Shown here in pieces: positions 15,981 through 24,254 of a stretch of 38,457 nucleotides of DNA. The notes under the pieces are model-generated. The model searched no databases. It was given only the letters and a program-made list of their open reading frames with translations, and was not told the DNA's origin. Position 1 is the first letter of the stretch; each line of letters begins with the position of its first letter. The DNA comes from Streptomyces spongiae. GTDB taxonomy: Bacteria; Actinomycetota; Actinomycetes; Streptomycetales; Streptomycetaceae. Made by a program: the position numbers and the translations under genes. The stretch spans positions 1-38,457 of the forward strand of contig NZ_VJZC01000038.1 of the NCBI RefSeq assembly GCF_009377185.1. Direction: 5' to 3'.

Positions 15981-17204
15981 ATGCGGCGGACGGAACCGGA
16001 AGGACACGGCCCCGTCCGCTACGGCCCGCCCCTCCCCGACCAGGGGCTCCCCGTCCTTCCCGGCCTCACGGACCGCCTCTGTGCCGCCGCGGACCGCGCC
16101 GACGCCGAACCCACCGGCGGCGGCCCCGCACTCCGAGACGCCGCCTGCGGCTACTGGGAGCGGCGCGGACTGCCCACCGCACCGGACAGGACGGCCGCCG
16201 CTCCCGGCGCCCCCGCCCTGCTGCTCGCGCTGACGGCCGCCCTCGGCGGTGACGTCCTGGTCCCACGGCCGTGCGCCGCCTGGTGGGCGCCCGAGACCCG
16301 GGCACTGGGCAGATCCGCCTTCCACGTGGCGACACCGGCCGATTGCGGAGGCGTCCCGGACCCGTACGCCCTCCTGGAGACCGTCCGCAGGATCCGCGAC
16401 GAGGGCGGTGATCCGCGCCTGCTCGTGCTGTGCGTCGCCGACGACCCCACCGCCACCGTCGCCCCGCCCGAGCTGCTGCACGAGACCGTCGAGGCCGCCA
16501 CGGCCGAGGGTCTGCACCTGGTCAGCGACGAGACGTGGCGCGACACCGTGCACGAGCCGCACGACACCGTCCTGCTCAGCCCCGCCGAGATGCTGCCCGA
16601 CCGGGTCACCGTGGTCACCGACCTCGGCGGCCCCTTCCTCCCGCTCGGCTGGCCGGCCGCCGTCGCGCGCTTCCCGGACACCGACGCGGGCAGCCGGCTG
16701 CGGGCCCGCGTCCTCGACGTGCTCACCGCGCTGGGTGCCCGGATCGCCACGCCGGTCGCCGCGGCCGCCACGTACGCGCTGGACGAGCCCGCCGAGGTCA
16801 TCGCCCGGCTCACCGCCTCGATACGCGTGCACGCGCGCGTGGCCACCGCCGCGCACCACGCCGTCACCGCTGCCGGAGCACTCGCCCTGCCGCCCCGGGC
16901 GGGACGGCACCTCTACGCGGACCTCGGCCCGCTGCGCTCGGCGCTCACCGAGCGGGGCGTCGGGGACGCACAGGAGCTGGAGGACTTCCTCACCGCCCGC
17001 CTCGGCATGCCCGCACCCGGCGGCCACCGCTTCGGGGACGAACTCGAGGCACTGCGCGTCCGGCTGCCGACGAGTCCGCTGCTCGGTGTCACGGCTGAGG
17101 AGCGGGCCGAGTCCCTCGCGTCCCCCGATCCACTGGAATTGCCGCACGTGGTCCGCGCGTTGACCTTGTTCGGATCGGTCTTCGACGGTCTTGGATCTCC
17201 GTGA
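15981..17204 (+). CDS. Aminotransferase-fold protein lacking the PLP lysine
   Basis: Protein of 407 aa with the layout of class I/II aminotransferases: small N-terminal part, a glycine-rich large domain, LLVLCVADDPTATVAPPELLHETVEAA, GLHLVSDETWRDTVHEP, then VVTDLGGPFLPLGWPAAVARF where SLSKxxxxxGxRxG is expected. The Schiff-base Lys is Gly217 and the following Arg is Pro225. There is no lysine anywhere in the protein. PLP chemistry of the normal kind is therefore impossible, which points to a pseudoenzyme. GGAGG at 15971-15975 supports ATG 15981. It is followed 27 bases later by the NAPE-PLD-like hydrolase gene, so the two are probably co-expressed. The fold call is by motif order; the loss of Lys is directly seen. 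Confidence 0.7.
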   Translation: MRRTEPEGHGPVRYGPPLPDQGLPVLPGLTDRLCAAADRADAEPTGGGPALRDAACGYWERRGLPTAPDRTAAAPGAPALLLALTAALGGDVLVPRPCAAWWAPETRALGRSAFHVATPADCGGVPDPYALLETVRRIRDEGGDPRLLVLCVADDPTATVAPPELLHETVEAATAEGLHLVSDETWRDTVHEPHDTVLLSPAEMLPDRVTVVTDLGGPFLPLGWPAAVARFPDTDAGSRLRARVLDVLTALGARIATPVAAAATYALDEPAEVIARLTASIRVHARVATAAHHAVTAAGALALPPRAGRHLYADLGPLRSALTERGVGDAQELEDFLTARLGMPAPGGHRFGDELEALRVRLPTSPLLGVTAEERAESLASPDPLELPHVVRALTLFGSVFDGLGSP

Positions 17205-17231
17205 CGACGCTCAGTGAGGGGAGCTTCCTCG

Positions 17232-18410
17232 ATGACGCAGCAGTCCGAGTCGACGACGAGCACGGATACGGGCACGGAGACGGGCACGGAGACGGGAACG
17301 GCCGCTGCCGGGACGAGCAGCGCCGCACAGGAAGCCGACCCCGAGGCGCCCTCGGCACGCCCGGTCGCGGCAGCCGACCCGTCGGCCGCGCGCACCGAAC
17401 CGTATCCGCGCACCGAACCGTATCCGCGCACGGAACCGTATCCGCTCGCCGAGCCCCGCCCGCTGGGGGAGAAGCGGATATGGCCGCGCTCCTTCGCCGG
17501 CCGGCTGACCACACCGCTGCCGGGACTGCGGGCCCTCGCGCGGTTCGCCCGTGAGGGTTCCGTGCGGCCGGGGCCCGAAGGACTCACCGACATCCCGCTC
17601 CTGCCGTACGACCCGCAGCCGCTGCCCCGGGTGGACGCCCGCACGGTGGCCGTCTCCTGGGTGGGGCACGCGAGCTGGGTGATCCGGATCGGCGGCCTCA
17701 CCGTCCTCACCGATCCCGTCTGGTCCCGCCGCATCCTCGGCACCCCGAACCGGATCACCCCCGTCGGGGTCGCCTGGAACGCCCTGCCGCGCGTCGACGC
17801 GGTCGTCATCAGCCACAACCACTACGACCACCTGGACGCGCCCACACTGCGCCGACTCCCGCGCGGCACACCGGTGTTCGTGCCCGCCGGACTCGGGGGC
17901 TGGTTCCGGCGCCGCCGGTTCGCCCGGGTCACCGAGCTGGACTGGTGGGAGGCGGCCCAATTCGGCGGTGTCCGTTTCGACTTCGTACCGGCCCACCACT
18001 GGTCCAAGCGCACCCTGACCGACACCTGCCGCTCGCTGTGGGGCGGTTGGGTGTTGACCGACACCGACGGGCGCAGGGTCTACTTCGCGGGCGACACGGG
18101 CTACGGCCACTGGTTCTCCCGGATCGGCCGCCGCTACCCGGGCATCGGCCTCGCGCTGCTGCCGATCGGGGCGTACGACCCCCGGTGGTGGCTCAGCGAC
18201 GTCCACTGCGACCCGGAGGAGGCGGTCCGCGCCTTCCGGGACCTCGGCGCCCACCGGATGGCACCGATGCACTGGGGCACGTTCGTGCTCTCGGCCGAGC
18301 CGGTCCTCGAACCGCTGACCCGGGTGCGCGCGGCGTGGGAGCGGGCGGGACTGGCGCGCGAGGACCTGTGGGACCTACCGGTGGGCGGGTCGCGGGTACT
18401 CAGTGAGTGA
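17232..18410 (+). CDS. NAPE-PLD-like metallo-beta-lactamase-fold hydrolase
   Basis: Zinc-dependent hydrolase of 392 aa. Metal ligands are visible: HNHYDHLD, FVPAHHWSKRTLTDTCRSLWGGWVL, YFAGDTGYGHW and PMHWGTF. This set, especially HHWS plus SLWGGW, is typical of N-acyl-phosphatidylethanolamine phospholipase D relatives, suggesting a phospholipid-like substrate. Residues 1-90 are a disordered Thr/Glu/Ala/Pro-rich tail with TGTE repeats and three RTEPYP hexapeptides; there is no signal peptide. GAGGGGAG at 17216-17223 supports ATG 17232 over the GTG at 17214. Its 3' end overlaps the convergent DedA gene by 11 bases. Confidence 0.85.
   Translation: MTQQSESTTSTDTGTETGTETGTAAAGTSSAAQEADPEAPSARPVAAADPSAARTEPYPRTEPYPRTEPYPLAEPRPLGEKRIWPRSFAGRLTTPLPGLRALARFAREGSVRPGPEGLTDIPLLPYDPQPLPRVDARTVAVSWVGHASWVIRIGGLTVLTDPVWSRRILGTPNRITPVGVAWNALPRVDAVVISHNHYDHLDAPTLRRLPRGTPVFVPAGLGGWFRRRRFARVTELDWWEAAQFGGVRFDFVPAHHWSKRTLTDTCRSLWGGWVLTDTDGRRVYFAGDTGYGHWFSRIGRRYPGIGLALLPIGAYDPRWWLSDVHCDPEEAVRAFRDLGAHRMAPMHWGTFVLSAEPVLEPLTRVRAAWERAGLAREDLWDLPVGGSRVLSE
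17391..17444 (+). repeat. 18-base tandem repeat in the NAPE-PLD-like gene
   Basis: Three near-identical 18-base units (cgcaccgaaccgtatccg and variants) encode RTEPYP three times; a fourth, diverged unit encodes LAEPRP. Likely slippage in a disordered tail. Confidence 0.75.
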
Positions 18411-19026
18411 CGGACCGGCGCAACCTGCGCCACAGGCTCGGCACCACGCTGATCAGCAGCGTGAGCGCGACCGCCGCCACCACGCCCTCCCACGGCTCGT
18501 CGAAGAGGGAGCCGCCGAGGATGCCGATGAGCTGGTACGTGACGGCCCAGGCCAGGCAGGCCGGGAGGTTGCCGTGGGCGAAGCGGCGCAGCGGCATCTC
18601 GGCCATCAGACAGGCCAGCATCACCGGGATACGGCCCGCCGGCACGAGCCGGGACAGGACCAGGACGGTCACGCCGTGGTCGTCGAGCTTCCGCTGGGCC
18701 TGGGCGAGCCGGTCCTCGGGCGCGCGCCGGCGGATCGCCTCCAGCCAGCGCGACCCGTTCCTGGACCCCATCCCGCGCCGGCCCAGCCAGTACAGCGCGA
18801 TGTCCCCGAGGAACGCGGCGCACGACGCCACCAGGAACACCAGCAGCAGCGAGAACGGTGCCGTCTGGTGGAAGGCCACCACCGCCGCCGAACTCACCAG
18901 GGCCCCCGTCGGCACCACCGGCACCAGCGCTCCGGCCAACACCAGCAGGAACAGCGTGGGGTAACCGAATGCCTGCTGGGTGGACTCGGTCGACACCGTC
19001 GAGCCCGCCACGGCCAGAACCATCAT
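18400..19026 (-). CDS. DedA/SNARE-associated family membrane protein
   Basis: Integral membrane protein of 208 aa. Hydrophobic stretches LFLLVLAGALVPVVPTGALVSS, SLLLVFLVASCAAFLGDIALYWLGRR and two C-terminal helices frame the DedA signature: GDxxxYWxGRxxG followed by LSRLVPAGRIPVMLACLMAEMPLRRFAHGN. DedA proteins act in membrane lipid (undecaprenyl phosphate or phosphatidylethanolamine) flipping and envelope homeostasis. GGAGG seven bases before ATG 19026 supports the start. It lies 49 bases after the second metallo-beta-lactamase gene on the same strand, a likely two-gene operon. Confidence 0.85.
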   Translation of the reverse strand: MMVLAVAGSTVSTESTQQAFGYPTLFLLVLAGALVPVVPTGALVSSAAVVAFHQTAPFSLLLVFLVASCAAFLGDIALYWLGRRGMGSRNGSRWLEAIRRRAPEDRLAQAQRKLDDHGVTVLVLSRLVPAGRIPVMLACLMAEMPLRRFAHGNLPACLAWAVTYQLIGILGGSLFDEPWEGVVAAVALTLLISVVPSLWRRLRRSVTH

Positions 19027-19075
19027 GAGCGGACCTCCGCAGCCACCGACCGCTTCGTGGTGGACCGGCCGCGCC

Positions 19076-19843
19076 TCACCGTCCGACCTCCGGCCGCACG
19101 CGCTCTCCGTGTCCCAGACGGTGGACGGTCACCTCGGGGGCGTGGGTGGCGGCGAGGCGGGCGAACTCGTCGCCGGGGGCGTGGAATTCATGGGGGCGCA
19201 CGGCGTCCAGGCCGATCGGCCAGTACGTGCCGTAGTGCACGGGCACCGCGCTACGGGGCATGAGCCGCGCGAGCGCCTGCGCCGCGCGCCCCGCGTCGAG
19301 ATGCCCCGGACCGAGGTACGGTCCCCAGCCGCCGACCGGCAGCAGCGCCACGTCGACCGGGCCGACCTCCTCGGCCATCGACTCGAACAGTCCGGTGTCC
19401 CCGGCGAAGTACGTCCGCGCGGATCCCTCGATCACGAACCCCAGGGCGGGCGACCGGTGGGGTCCGACCGGCAGCCGCCGCCCGTCGTGCCGCGCCGTCA
19501 CCGTGCGTATGACCAGGTCACCGACGCGCGTCTCGTCGCCGGGCGCCACCTCCGTCAGCTGGAGATGGGTGAGCCTGCGCAGCCCCGGCACCTGGCGCGA
19601 CGCGCCCTTCGGCACCAGCAGCCGGGTACCCGGCGCGAGCCGCGCGAGCGAGGGCACGTGCAGATGGTCGGCGTGCAGATGCGACACCAGGGCCACATCC
19701 GCCGCCGTGGCCTCGGCCGGGGGCGGCGCACCCCGGCGTCTGCGCAGGTGCGCGAGCCGGCGCGCGAACAGCGGGTCCGTGAGCACCCGCGTGCCCGAGT
19801 CTTCCACCGTGCAGGTGGCATGACCCCACCAGGTGATCTCCAC
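19076..19843 (-). CDS. UlaG-like metallo-beta-lactamase-fold hydrolase
   Basis: Zinc hydrolase of 255 aa. It begins ITWWGHATC, the usual first strand of the UlaG-like family. Ligands are SHLHADHLH, TARHDGR, YFAGDTGLF and AVPVHYGTYW. It is shorter than the NAPE-PLD-like protein and lacks the HHW/SLWGGW block. GTG 19843 is preferred because AAGGAA lies six bases upstream; a GTG two codons earlier overlaps that site. It is divergent from the recombinase-like gene and likely co-transcribed with the downstream DedA gene. Confidence 0.85.
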   Translation of the reverse strand: MEITWWGHATCTVEDSGTRVLTDPLFARRLAHLRRRRGAPPPAEATAADVALVSHLHADHLHVPSLARLAPGTRLLVPKGASRQVPGLRRLTHLQLTEVAPGDETRVGDLVIRTVTARHDGRRLPVGPHRSPALGFVIEGSARTYFAGDTGLFESMAEEVGPVDVALLPVGGWGPYLGPGHLDAGRAAQALARLMPRSAVPVHYGTYWPIGLDAVRPHEFHAPGDEFARLAATHAPEVTVHRLGHGERVRPEVGR

Positions 19844-19934
19844 CGGCACTTCCTTTGCCTCCTTCGCGCGACTCCCCCCGAGCCTACGGGCAGGGGTAGG
19901 GTCTGCGGCGAAACCCGGAGGTGAGGGGGACTCC

Positions 19935-20369
19935 ATGGGAGACATGAGGCATGCCTTCGGCATGTCGCCGGTTGTACGGGTCGCGGCCATCGCCGGCCTG
20001 ACGCCACTGGAGGAGCTGGAGGCGGACCCCTTTCTGGTGGACTCCCGCAGCCAGCACGCCATGTGCGCTCGCTGGGCCGCCGAGCGCGGGTACGTGATCA
20101 CGCGCGAACTCCTCGTGCGTGGCCTGCGCCCCGACCACTCCGCCCTGTGGTCCGACGTCGAGGCCGGTCTCGTCGACCTCTTCGTCGCCCCCAGCAGGCG
20201 GGTGCTGGAGCGGGCGCTGACCGACGTCGGCGCGTTCACCGCGGAGTGCGCGCGCCGGGGCGTGCGCCTTGAGACGGTCGGCAGCGCCGAGCCCCGGTAC
20301 GACGCCCAGATGAAGGCTCGTGTGCACCGCCGCCTGTCCATGCCGACGGCGGGCTACGACGGCCGGTGA
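19935..20369 (+). CDS. Stand-alone degenerate serine-recombinase-like domain protein
   Basis: Protein of 144 aa whose whole length follows the N-terminal catalytic domain of serine recombinases: VVRVAAIAGLT (for RVAIYARVS), SRSQHAMCARWAAERGYVITRELLVRGLRPDHSALWSDVEAGLVDLFVAPSRRVLERA (for the EQxxxC..A..GY, SG..RP.L..L...G.VD and RxxR parts), then LTDVGAFTAECARRGVRLETV. The nucleophile Ser corresponds to Thr23 and the preceding Arg to Gly21, and no DNA-binding domain follows. It is therefore unlikely to recombine DNA; a regulatory or structural role is possible. ATG 19935 has GGTGAGGGGG upstream. Most databases would call it hypothetical. Confidence 0.6.
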   Translation: MGDMRHAFGMSPVVRVAAIAGLTPLEELEADPFLVDSRSQHAMCARWAAERGYVITRELLVRGLRPDHSALWSDVEAGLVDLFVAPSRRVLERALTDVGAFTAECARRGVRLETVGSAEPRYDAQMKARVHRRLSMPTAGYDGR

Positions 20370-20462
20370 GCCCTGTGCGGTCCAGTCGAACAAACATCCC
20401 GGCCCGTTGTGACAGGCTGGGACGGGGCTCGCGCGGCGGGCGGGCCGGGACGTGAGGTGGAC

Positions 20463-22547
20463 GTGGGCGGTGGGCGCTGGCGACGCGTACTGAGCGGGGT
20501 GTGGCGGAGTATCGCCGTGTGGGCGGTGTCCACGGTGACGATGCTCGTGCTCGCCGGGGCGTTGCCCGACTTCCAGTTGCAGTCCGACACCGGTGACAGC
20601 GGCACCACGATCGCCGTGACCGCCGCCTTCGCCGCCGGGGCCTTCGGTCTGCTCTCCTCCCTGGTGTGGCCGCTGCTGGTCCGGCTGCTGCTCCTCGTAC
20701 CGGCCCTCGTCCTCGGACTGCTCGTGTTCTTCCTGAACGGGTCGCTGCTGCTGCTCGCGCTGCGGCTCAACCCGTCCGGGCGCGGCGAGGTCGCCCCGGA
20801 GACGGCCGTGGTCGTGGCCGCCGTCATGTCCGCCGTCGCCTCCGCCACCGGCGGCGCGCTCGCCGTACGGGACGACGACCCGTACCGGCGCCGGCTGTAC
20901 CGCCTCGCCGACCGGCGCCGCAGACACGCCCACGACCACCCGGGGCCGAGCGGCCCCGGCACCGTGTTCGTCCAGCTCGACGGCGTCGGGTACGAGGTGC
21001 TCCGGGCCGCCGTGGCCAAGGGCCTGATGCCCACCATGGCGGGGTGGCTCGGCCACGGTTCCACCCGGCCCGCCACCCACCGCCTCAGCCCGTGGCGCAC
21101 CGACTGGTCCAGCCAGACCGGCGCCAGCCAGCTCGGCATCCTGCACGGCACCAACCACGACGTCCCGGCCTTCCGGTGGTACGAGAAGGACAGCCGCGAG
21201 GTCATGGTCTGCAACCGGCCCTCCAGCGCGGCCGAGCTCCAGCGCCGTGCCGTCGAGCGCACCGGCGACGGGGGCCTCCTCACCCTCGACGGCGCCAGCC
21301 GCGGCAACCTCTTCAGCGGTGGCGCCGACCAACTCGCCCTCGTCCTGTCCATAGCGGCGCGCAGGGGGAAGGACAACCGGTCCCGGGCCGGGTACTTCAC
21401 CTACTTCTCCGACCCCGCCAACGCCGTGCGCACCGCCATGTCGTTCGTCGCCGACGTGCTCCGCGAGATAGGGCAGTCCACCCGCGCCCGGATGCGGCGG
21501 CAGCGTCCGCGCGTGGGGCGCGGCGGGCTGTACCCCTTCATACGGGCCTTCGCCACCGTCGTCGAGCGTGATGTCGTCGTGGCCGCGGTGATCGGGGACA
21601 TGCTCGCCGGACGCGAGGCGATCTACGCGGACCTGGTGGCGTACGACGAGGTCGCCCACCACTCCGGCCCGGGCAGCCGGGACGCCGAGAAGGTGCTCGA
21701 ACGGCTCGACCGCTCGCTCGCCCTGATCGCGCAGGTCGCCGAGCACGCCCCGCGCGCGTACCGCGTCGTCGTCCTGTCCGACCACGGCCAGAGCCCCGGC
21801 GAGACCTTCCTCGCCCGCTACGGCCTCACCTTCGGCAACCTGGTCCGGGCCGGCTGCGGACTGCCCGTACCGCGTAGGGCGCAGCGCACCCACAGCGGGG
21901 CCGAGGCGCGGGCGGCCGTGCGGGCCGCGCTGCGCAGGCCGGTCGAGGAGGGCGGCGAGCAGCACCGGCCGTCGCGCCGCTCCGAGCCGATCGTGCTGGC
22001 CTCCGGCAACCTCGGGCTGGTGTCGTTCCCCGACGTGTCCCACCGGATGACCAAGGAGGAGATCGACCGGCGGCATCCCGCGCTGCTGTCCACGCTCGCC
22101 AACCACCCCGGCATCGGGTTCGTCCTGGTGGGGAGCGAGGAGCACGGCGGTGTCGTGCTCGGCGCGCACGGCGCGGTGGTCCCGGTGGCCGAGCTCACCG
22201 ACGAACGCCCCGGCCCGCTCGCCGACTTCGGGCCCGGCGCCGCCGACGCCGTACGGCGCACGCACGACTTCCCGCACGTCGCCGACATCATGGTCAACTC
22301 CTGGTACGACCCGGTCGACGGCGAGGTCCTCGCCTTCGAGGAGCAGATCGGCTCGCACGGCGGCCTCGGCGGGGACCAGGGCAGGGCGTTCCTGCTGTCG
22401 CCGGTCGCGTTCTCGGCGCCGGCCGGGGACGGGGAGGAGCTCGTCGGCGCCGAGCACGTCCACCGTGTGCTGCGGCGCTGGCTGCGCGAGTGCAGCGGCC
22501 CCCAGGTACCGCTGACGGCCCGCCGGCAGGACCGGCGGGCCGCCTGA
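20463..22547 (+). CDS. Membrane-anchored alkaline-phosphatase-superfamily protein
   Basis: Protein of 694 aa. The first 150 residues hold about four membrane helices (VWAVSTVTMLVLAGAL, TTIAVTAAFAAGAFGLLSS, LLVPALVLGLLVFFLNGSLLLLAL, VVVAAVMSAVASATGG), resembling the small Phage_holin_4_2 fold. The rest is a type I phosphodiesterase/nucleotide pyrophosphatase-like domain. Metal residues are visible: Asp in VFVQLDGVGYEVL, DLVAYDEVAHHSG, VVVLSDHGQS and IGSHGGLGGDQG. The active-site Ser/Thr probably lies in the TNHD or QTGASQ region. It probably cleaves phosphodiesters of lipids or envelope polymers at the membrane. The start is uncertain: GTG 20463 has a close GAGGTGG, while GTG 20409 gives 18 more residues without a ribosome site. 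Confidence 0.8.
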   Translation: MGGGRWRRVLSGVWRSIAVWAVSTVTMLVLAGALPDFQLQSDTGDSGTTIAVTAAFAAGAFGLLSSLVWPLLVRLLLLVPALVLGLLVFFLNGSLLLLALRLNPSGRGEVAPETAVVVAAVMSAVASATGGALAVRDDDPYRRRLYRLADRRRRHAHDHPGPSGPGTVFVQLDGVGYEVLRAAVAKGLMPTMAGWLGHGSTRPATHRLSPWRTDWSSQTGASQLGILHGTNHDVPAFRWYEKDSREVMVCNRPSSAAELQRRAVERTGDGGLLTLDGASRGNLFSGGADQLALVLSIAARRGKDNRSRAGYFTYFSDPANAVRTAMSFVADVLREIGQSTRARMRRQRPRVGRGGLYPFIRAFATVVERDVVVAAVIGDMLAGREAIYADLVAYDEVAHHSGPGSRDAEKVLERLDRSLALIAQVAEHAPRAYRVVVLSDHGQSPGETFLARYGLTFGNLVRAGCGLPVPRRAQRTHSGAEARAAVRAALRRPVEEGGEQHRPSRRSEPIVLASGNLGLVSFPDVSHRMTKEEIDRRHPALLSTLANHPGIGFVLVGSEEHGGVVLGAHGAVVPVAELTDERPGPLADFGPGAADAVRRTHDFPHVADIMVNSWYDPVDGEVLAFEEQIGSHGGLGGDQGRAFLLSPVAFSAPAGDGEELVGAEHVHRVLRRWLRECSGPQVPLTARRQDRRAA

Positions 22548-22567
22548 CCCTCATGAATCTATGAGGG
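22548..22567. terminator. Bidirectional hairpin between convergent genes
   Basis: CCCTCAT-GAATCT-ATGAGGG, a perfect 7-bp stem starting right after the stop codon of the phosphatase gene and 30 bases from the end of the opposing gene. Good candidate for a shared terminator. Confidence 0.65.
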
Positions 22568-22597
22568 CTCCTCGCGGTCGTACGGGACCCGGGACGC

Positions 22598-24226
22598 TCA
22601 CCGGGCCAGCGGGGCGACCACCCAGCGCCGGGTGACGAACTCGCTGCCCTGCTGCCGGATCTCGATCTGCTTGCGGGCCGCCGGGTACGCCTCGTTGCCC
22701 TCGATCTCGAAGCCGACGCGCATCGTTCCGGGCACGTCCCGGATCTCGAGCTCCTGCTGCACGTCCACGGCCGACTGGCGCTCGTTCGCGCCCACCGCGC
22801 CGAGCTCCGCGACCAGTCTGCGCTGGGCGGTGGCCAGTGCCTCGGCGGGTTCCCGGGGCGCGGGGGCGGGCCCGGTCCGCCCGTTCGCGGTGGGCGGCGC
22901 GACCATCGAGTTGGGTGTGAGGGTGGCTCCGTTGGCGGTGTCCCGGGTCGACAGGTGCGCCTGCACCACACTCCCGTCGTTGTCGAGCGCCACGCGGATC
23001 TCGCCCCGGCCCGGAGTGATGACCGGTACGCCATCAAATGCCTGACGGAACGTCACATGCGTCTGGAGGGAGACCGGTTCACCGATCTGGGAGCCGTCGG
23101 CGGCACCGGAGTTCTGCCACAGGTCGTGCACCTCGTCCACGATGAGCTCGGCGCCGTTCGCGTGCTGCCGGGCGAACTCCTCCGCGAGCCGCACGGCCTC
23201 CTCGGTCGGCAGCTGCCGGGTGTTGCGGTGGTTGGCCTCGCCGAGGCGGACCCAGCGGGCGGCCTGTGGGGCGGTGGAGACGTACCGGTCACCGGCGTTG
23301 GCGCTCAGCACGCCCTGCCGCTCCACGTGAACCTCCTGGAGCGCTGCAGCCGGGAAGTGGACCGCCTCGGCCAGCCGAGTGAGTTCGGTGCTGGGGTCGC
23401 GCGGCGCCAGCGCGATCGTCTGTGGCTCCATCGGAAGCGTGGTCAGCGGCTCGTGCAGGCTCTCGCGGGCGTTGTACCAGCGCCACGCGTACCAGGCGTC
23501 CGAGACGTGGCCGCGGTGGAAGTCCCGCTCGGTGTTGAGCCGGTCGTTCGCCTCCGCCTGCGTCGCGCCCGCCGCGGCCACCGAGGGCGCCTGGCCGCGG
23601 TCGATGTCCCAGGAGGCGTTCAGCCACGCCTCGCAGAAGGTCTGCCCGGCCCGCCACTTCTCCCAGAACTTGGAGCCGTACCCCGGGTGGTCGATGCTGG
23701 TGGTCTCGAACCCGAAGATCATGCGGGCGCCGAGGTTGGACGCCCCCCAGGTGCGTACCGGGTTGTGCGCGCCGAGCACCCGCAGCGAGAAGCACGTGGA
23801 CCAGAAGACGTAATTGACCTTCTCGTTGCCGAACGCCATGCGCTGCGACTCCGCGATGTTGCGCCCGTCCCAGGCCGCGCCCATCGAGGCGATGAACTGG
23901 CCGTTGTCCCGCATGAAGCCGTGGCCCGAGTGGTAGACCGCCGTCACGGCGTCCATCCCGTAGCGGTCCTGCCAGTTGTCGTACGTCTCCTCGTACGCCC
24001 AGGGCTGGACACCCCCGTCCTGGAACCAGAAGTTCTGCTCCTCGAACTGCCGCAGATACGCCAGCCAGCCGTTCGCGTCCTCGTGGGTGAACTGCAGCGG
24101 GGACGCGTTCGCGAACCTCTCGATACTGAAGGCGCCCCACCAGCCGGCCGTCCCGTCCCGGTCGGCGGACTTCGGTTTGCCGGAATTGAGCGGTGACGGA
24201 CCGCGGTCCGCGTAGATCATGCGCAT
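22598..24226 (-). CDS. DUF6345-like protein with caspase/gingipain-type His-Cys motifs
   Basis: Protein of 542 aa. The N-terminal half has a hydrophobic strand ending in AVYHSGHGFM (His about 99 and 102) and a second strand VNYVFWSTCFSLRVLG (Cys about 145), the order and spacing of the catalytic His and Cys of clan CD peptidases (caspase, gingipain, legumain). NPVRTWGASNLGARMIFGFETTS follows. The C-terminal half includes VTFRQAFDGVPVITPGRGEIRVALDNDGSVVQAHL, resembling the FTP/PepSY prodomain of secreted proteases. No signal peptide is seen. The third in-frame ATG (24226) lies seven bases from GGGAG; ATG 24232 is too close to it. It is divergent from the decayed MoxR-VWA genes. Family membership is from memory; peptidase activity is inference. 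Confidence 0.65.
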   Translation of the reverse strand: MRMIYADRGPSPLNSGKPKSADRDGTAGWWGAFSIERFANASPLQFTHEDANGWLAYLRQFEEQNFWFQDGGVQPWAYEETYDNWQDRYGMDAVTAVYHSGHGFMRDNGQFIASMGAAWDGRNIAESQRMAFGNEKVNYVFWSTCFSLRVLGAHNPVRTWGASNLGARMIFGFETTSIDHPGYGSKFWEKWRAGQTFCEAWLNASWDIDRGQAPSVAAAGATQAEANDRLNTERDFHRGHVSDAWYAWRWYNARESLHEPLTTLPMEPQTIALAPRDPSTELTRLAEAVHFPAAALQEVHVERQGVLSANAGDRYVSTAPQAARWVRLGEANHRNTRQLPTEEAVRLAEEFARQHANGAELIVDEVHDLWQNSGAADGSQIGEPVSLQTHVTFRQAFDGVPVITPGRGEIRVALDNDGSVVQAHLSTRDTANGATLTPNSMVAPPTANGRTGPAPAPREPAEALATAQRRLVAELGAVGANERQSAVDVQQELEIRDVPGTMRVGFEIEGNEAYPAARKQIEIRQQGSEFVTRRWVVAPLAR

Positions 24227-24254
24227 GGCCATTCTCCCTGTCGGAAGTCACCTT

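Noticed and set aside
20463..20920. A prophage signal from the holin-like N-terminus
   Set aside because: The holin-like helices are fused to a phosphatase-superfamily domain and no phage genes are nearby; this is an anchor.
19884..22463. An 859-codon open frame opposite the phosphatase-like gene
   Set aside because: Antisense shadow of a gene with clear metal-binding motifs; it also runs across two other genes and has no start signal or domain.
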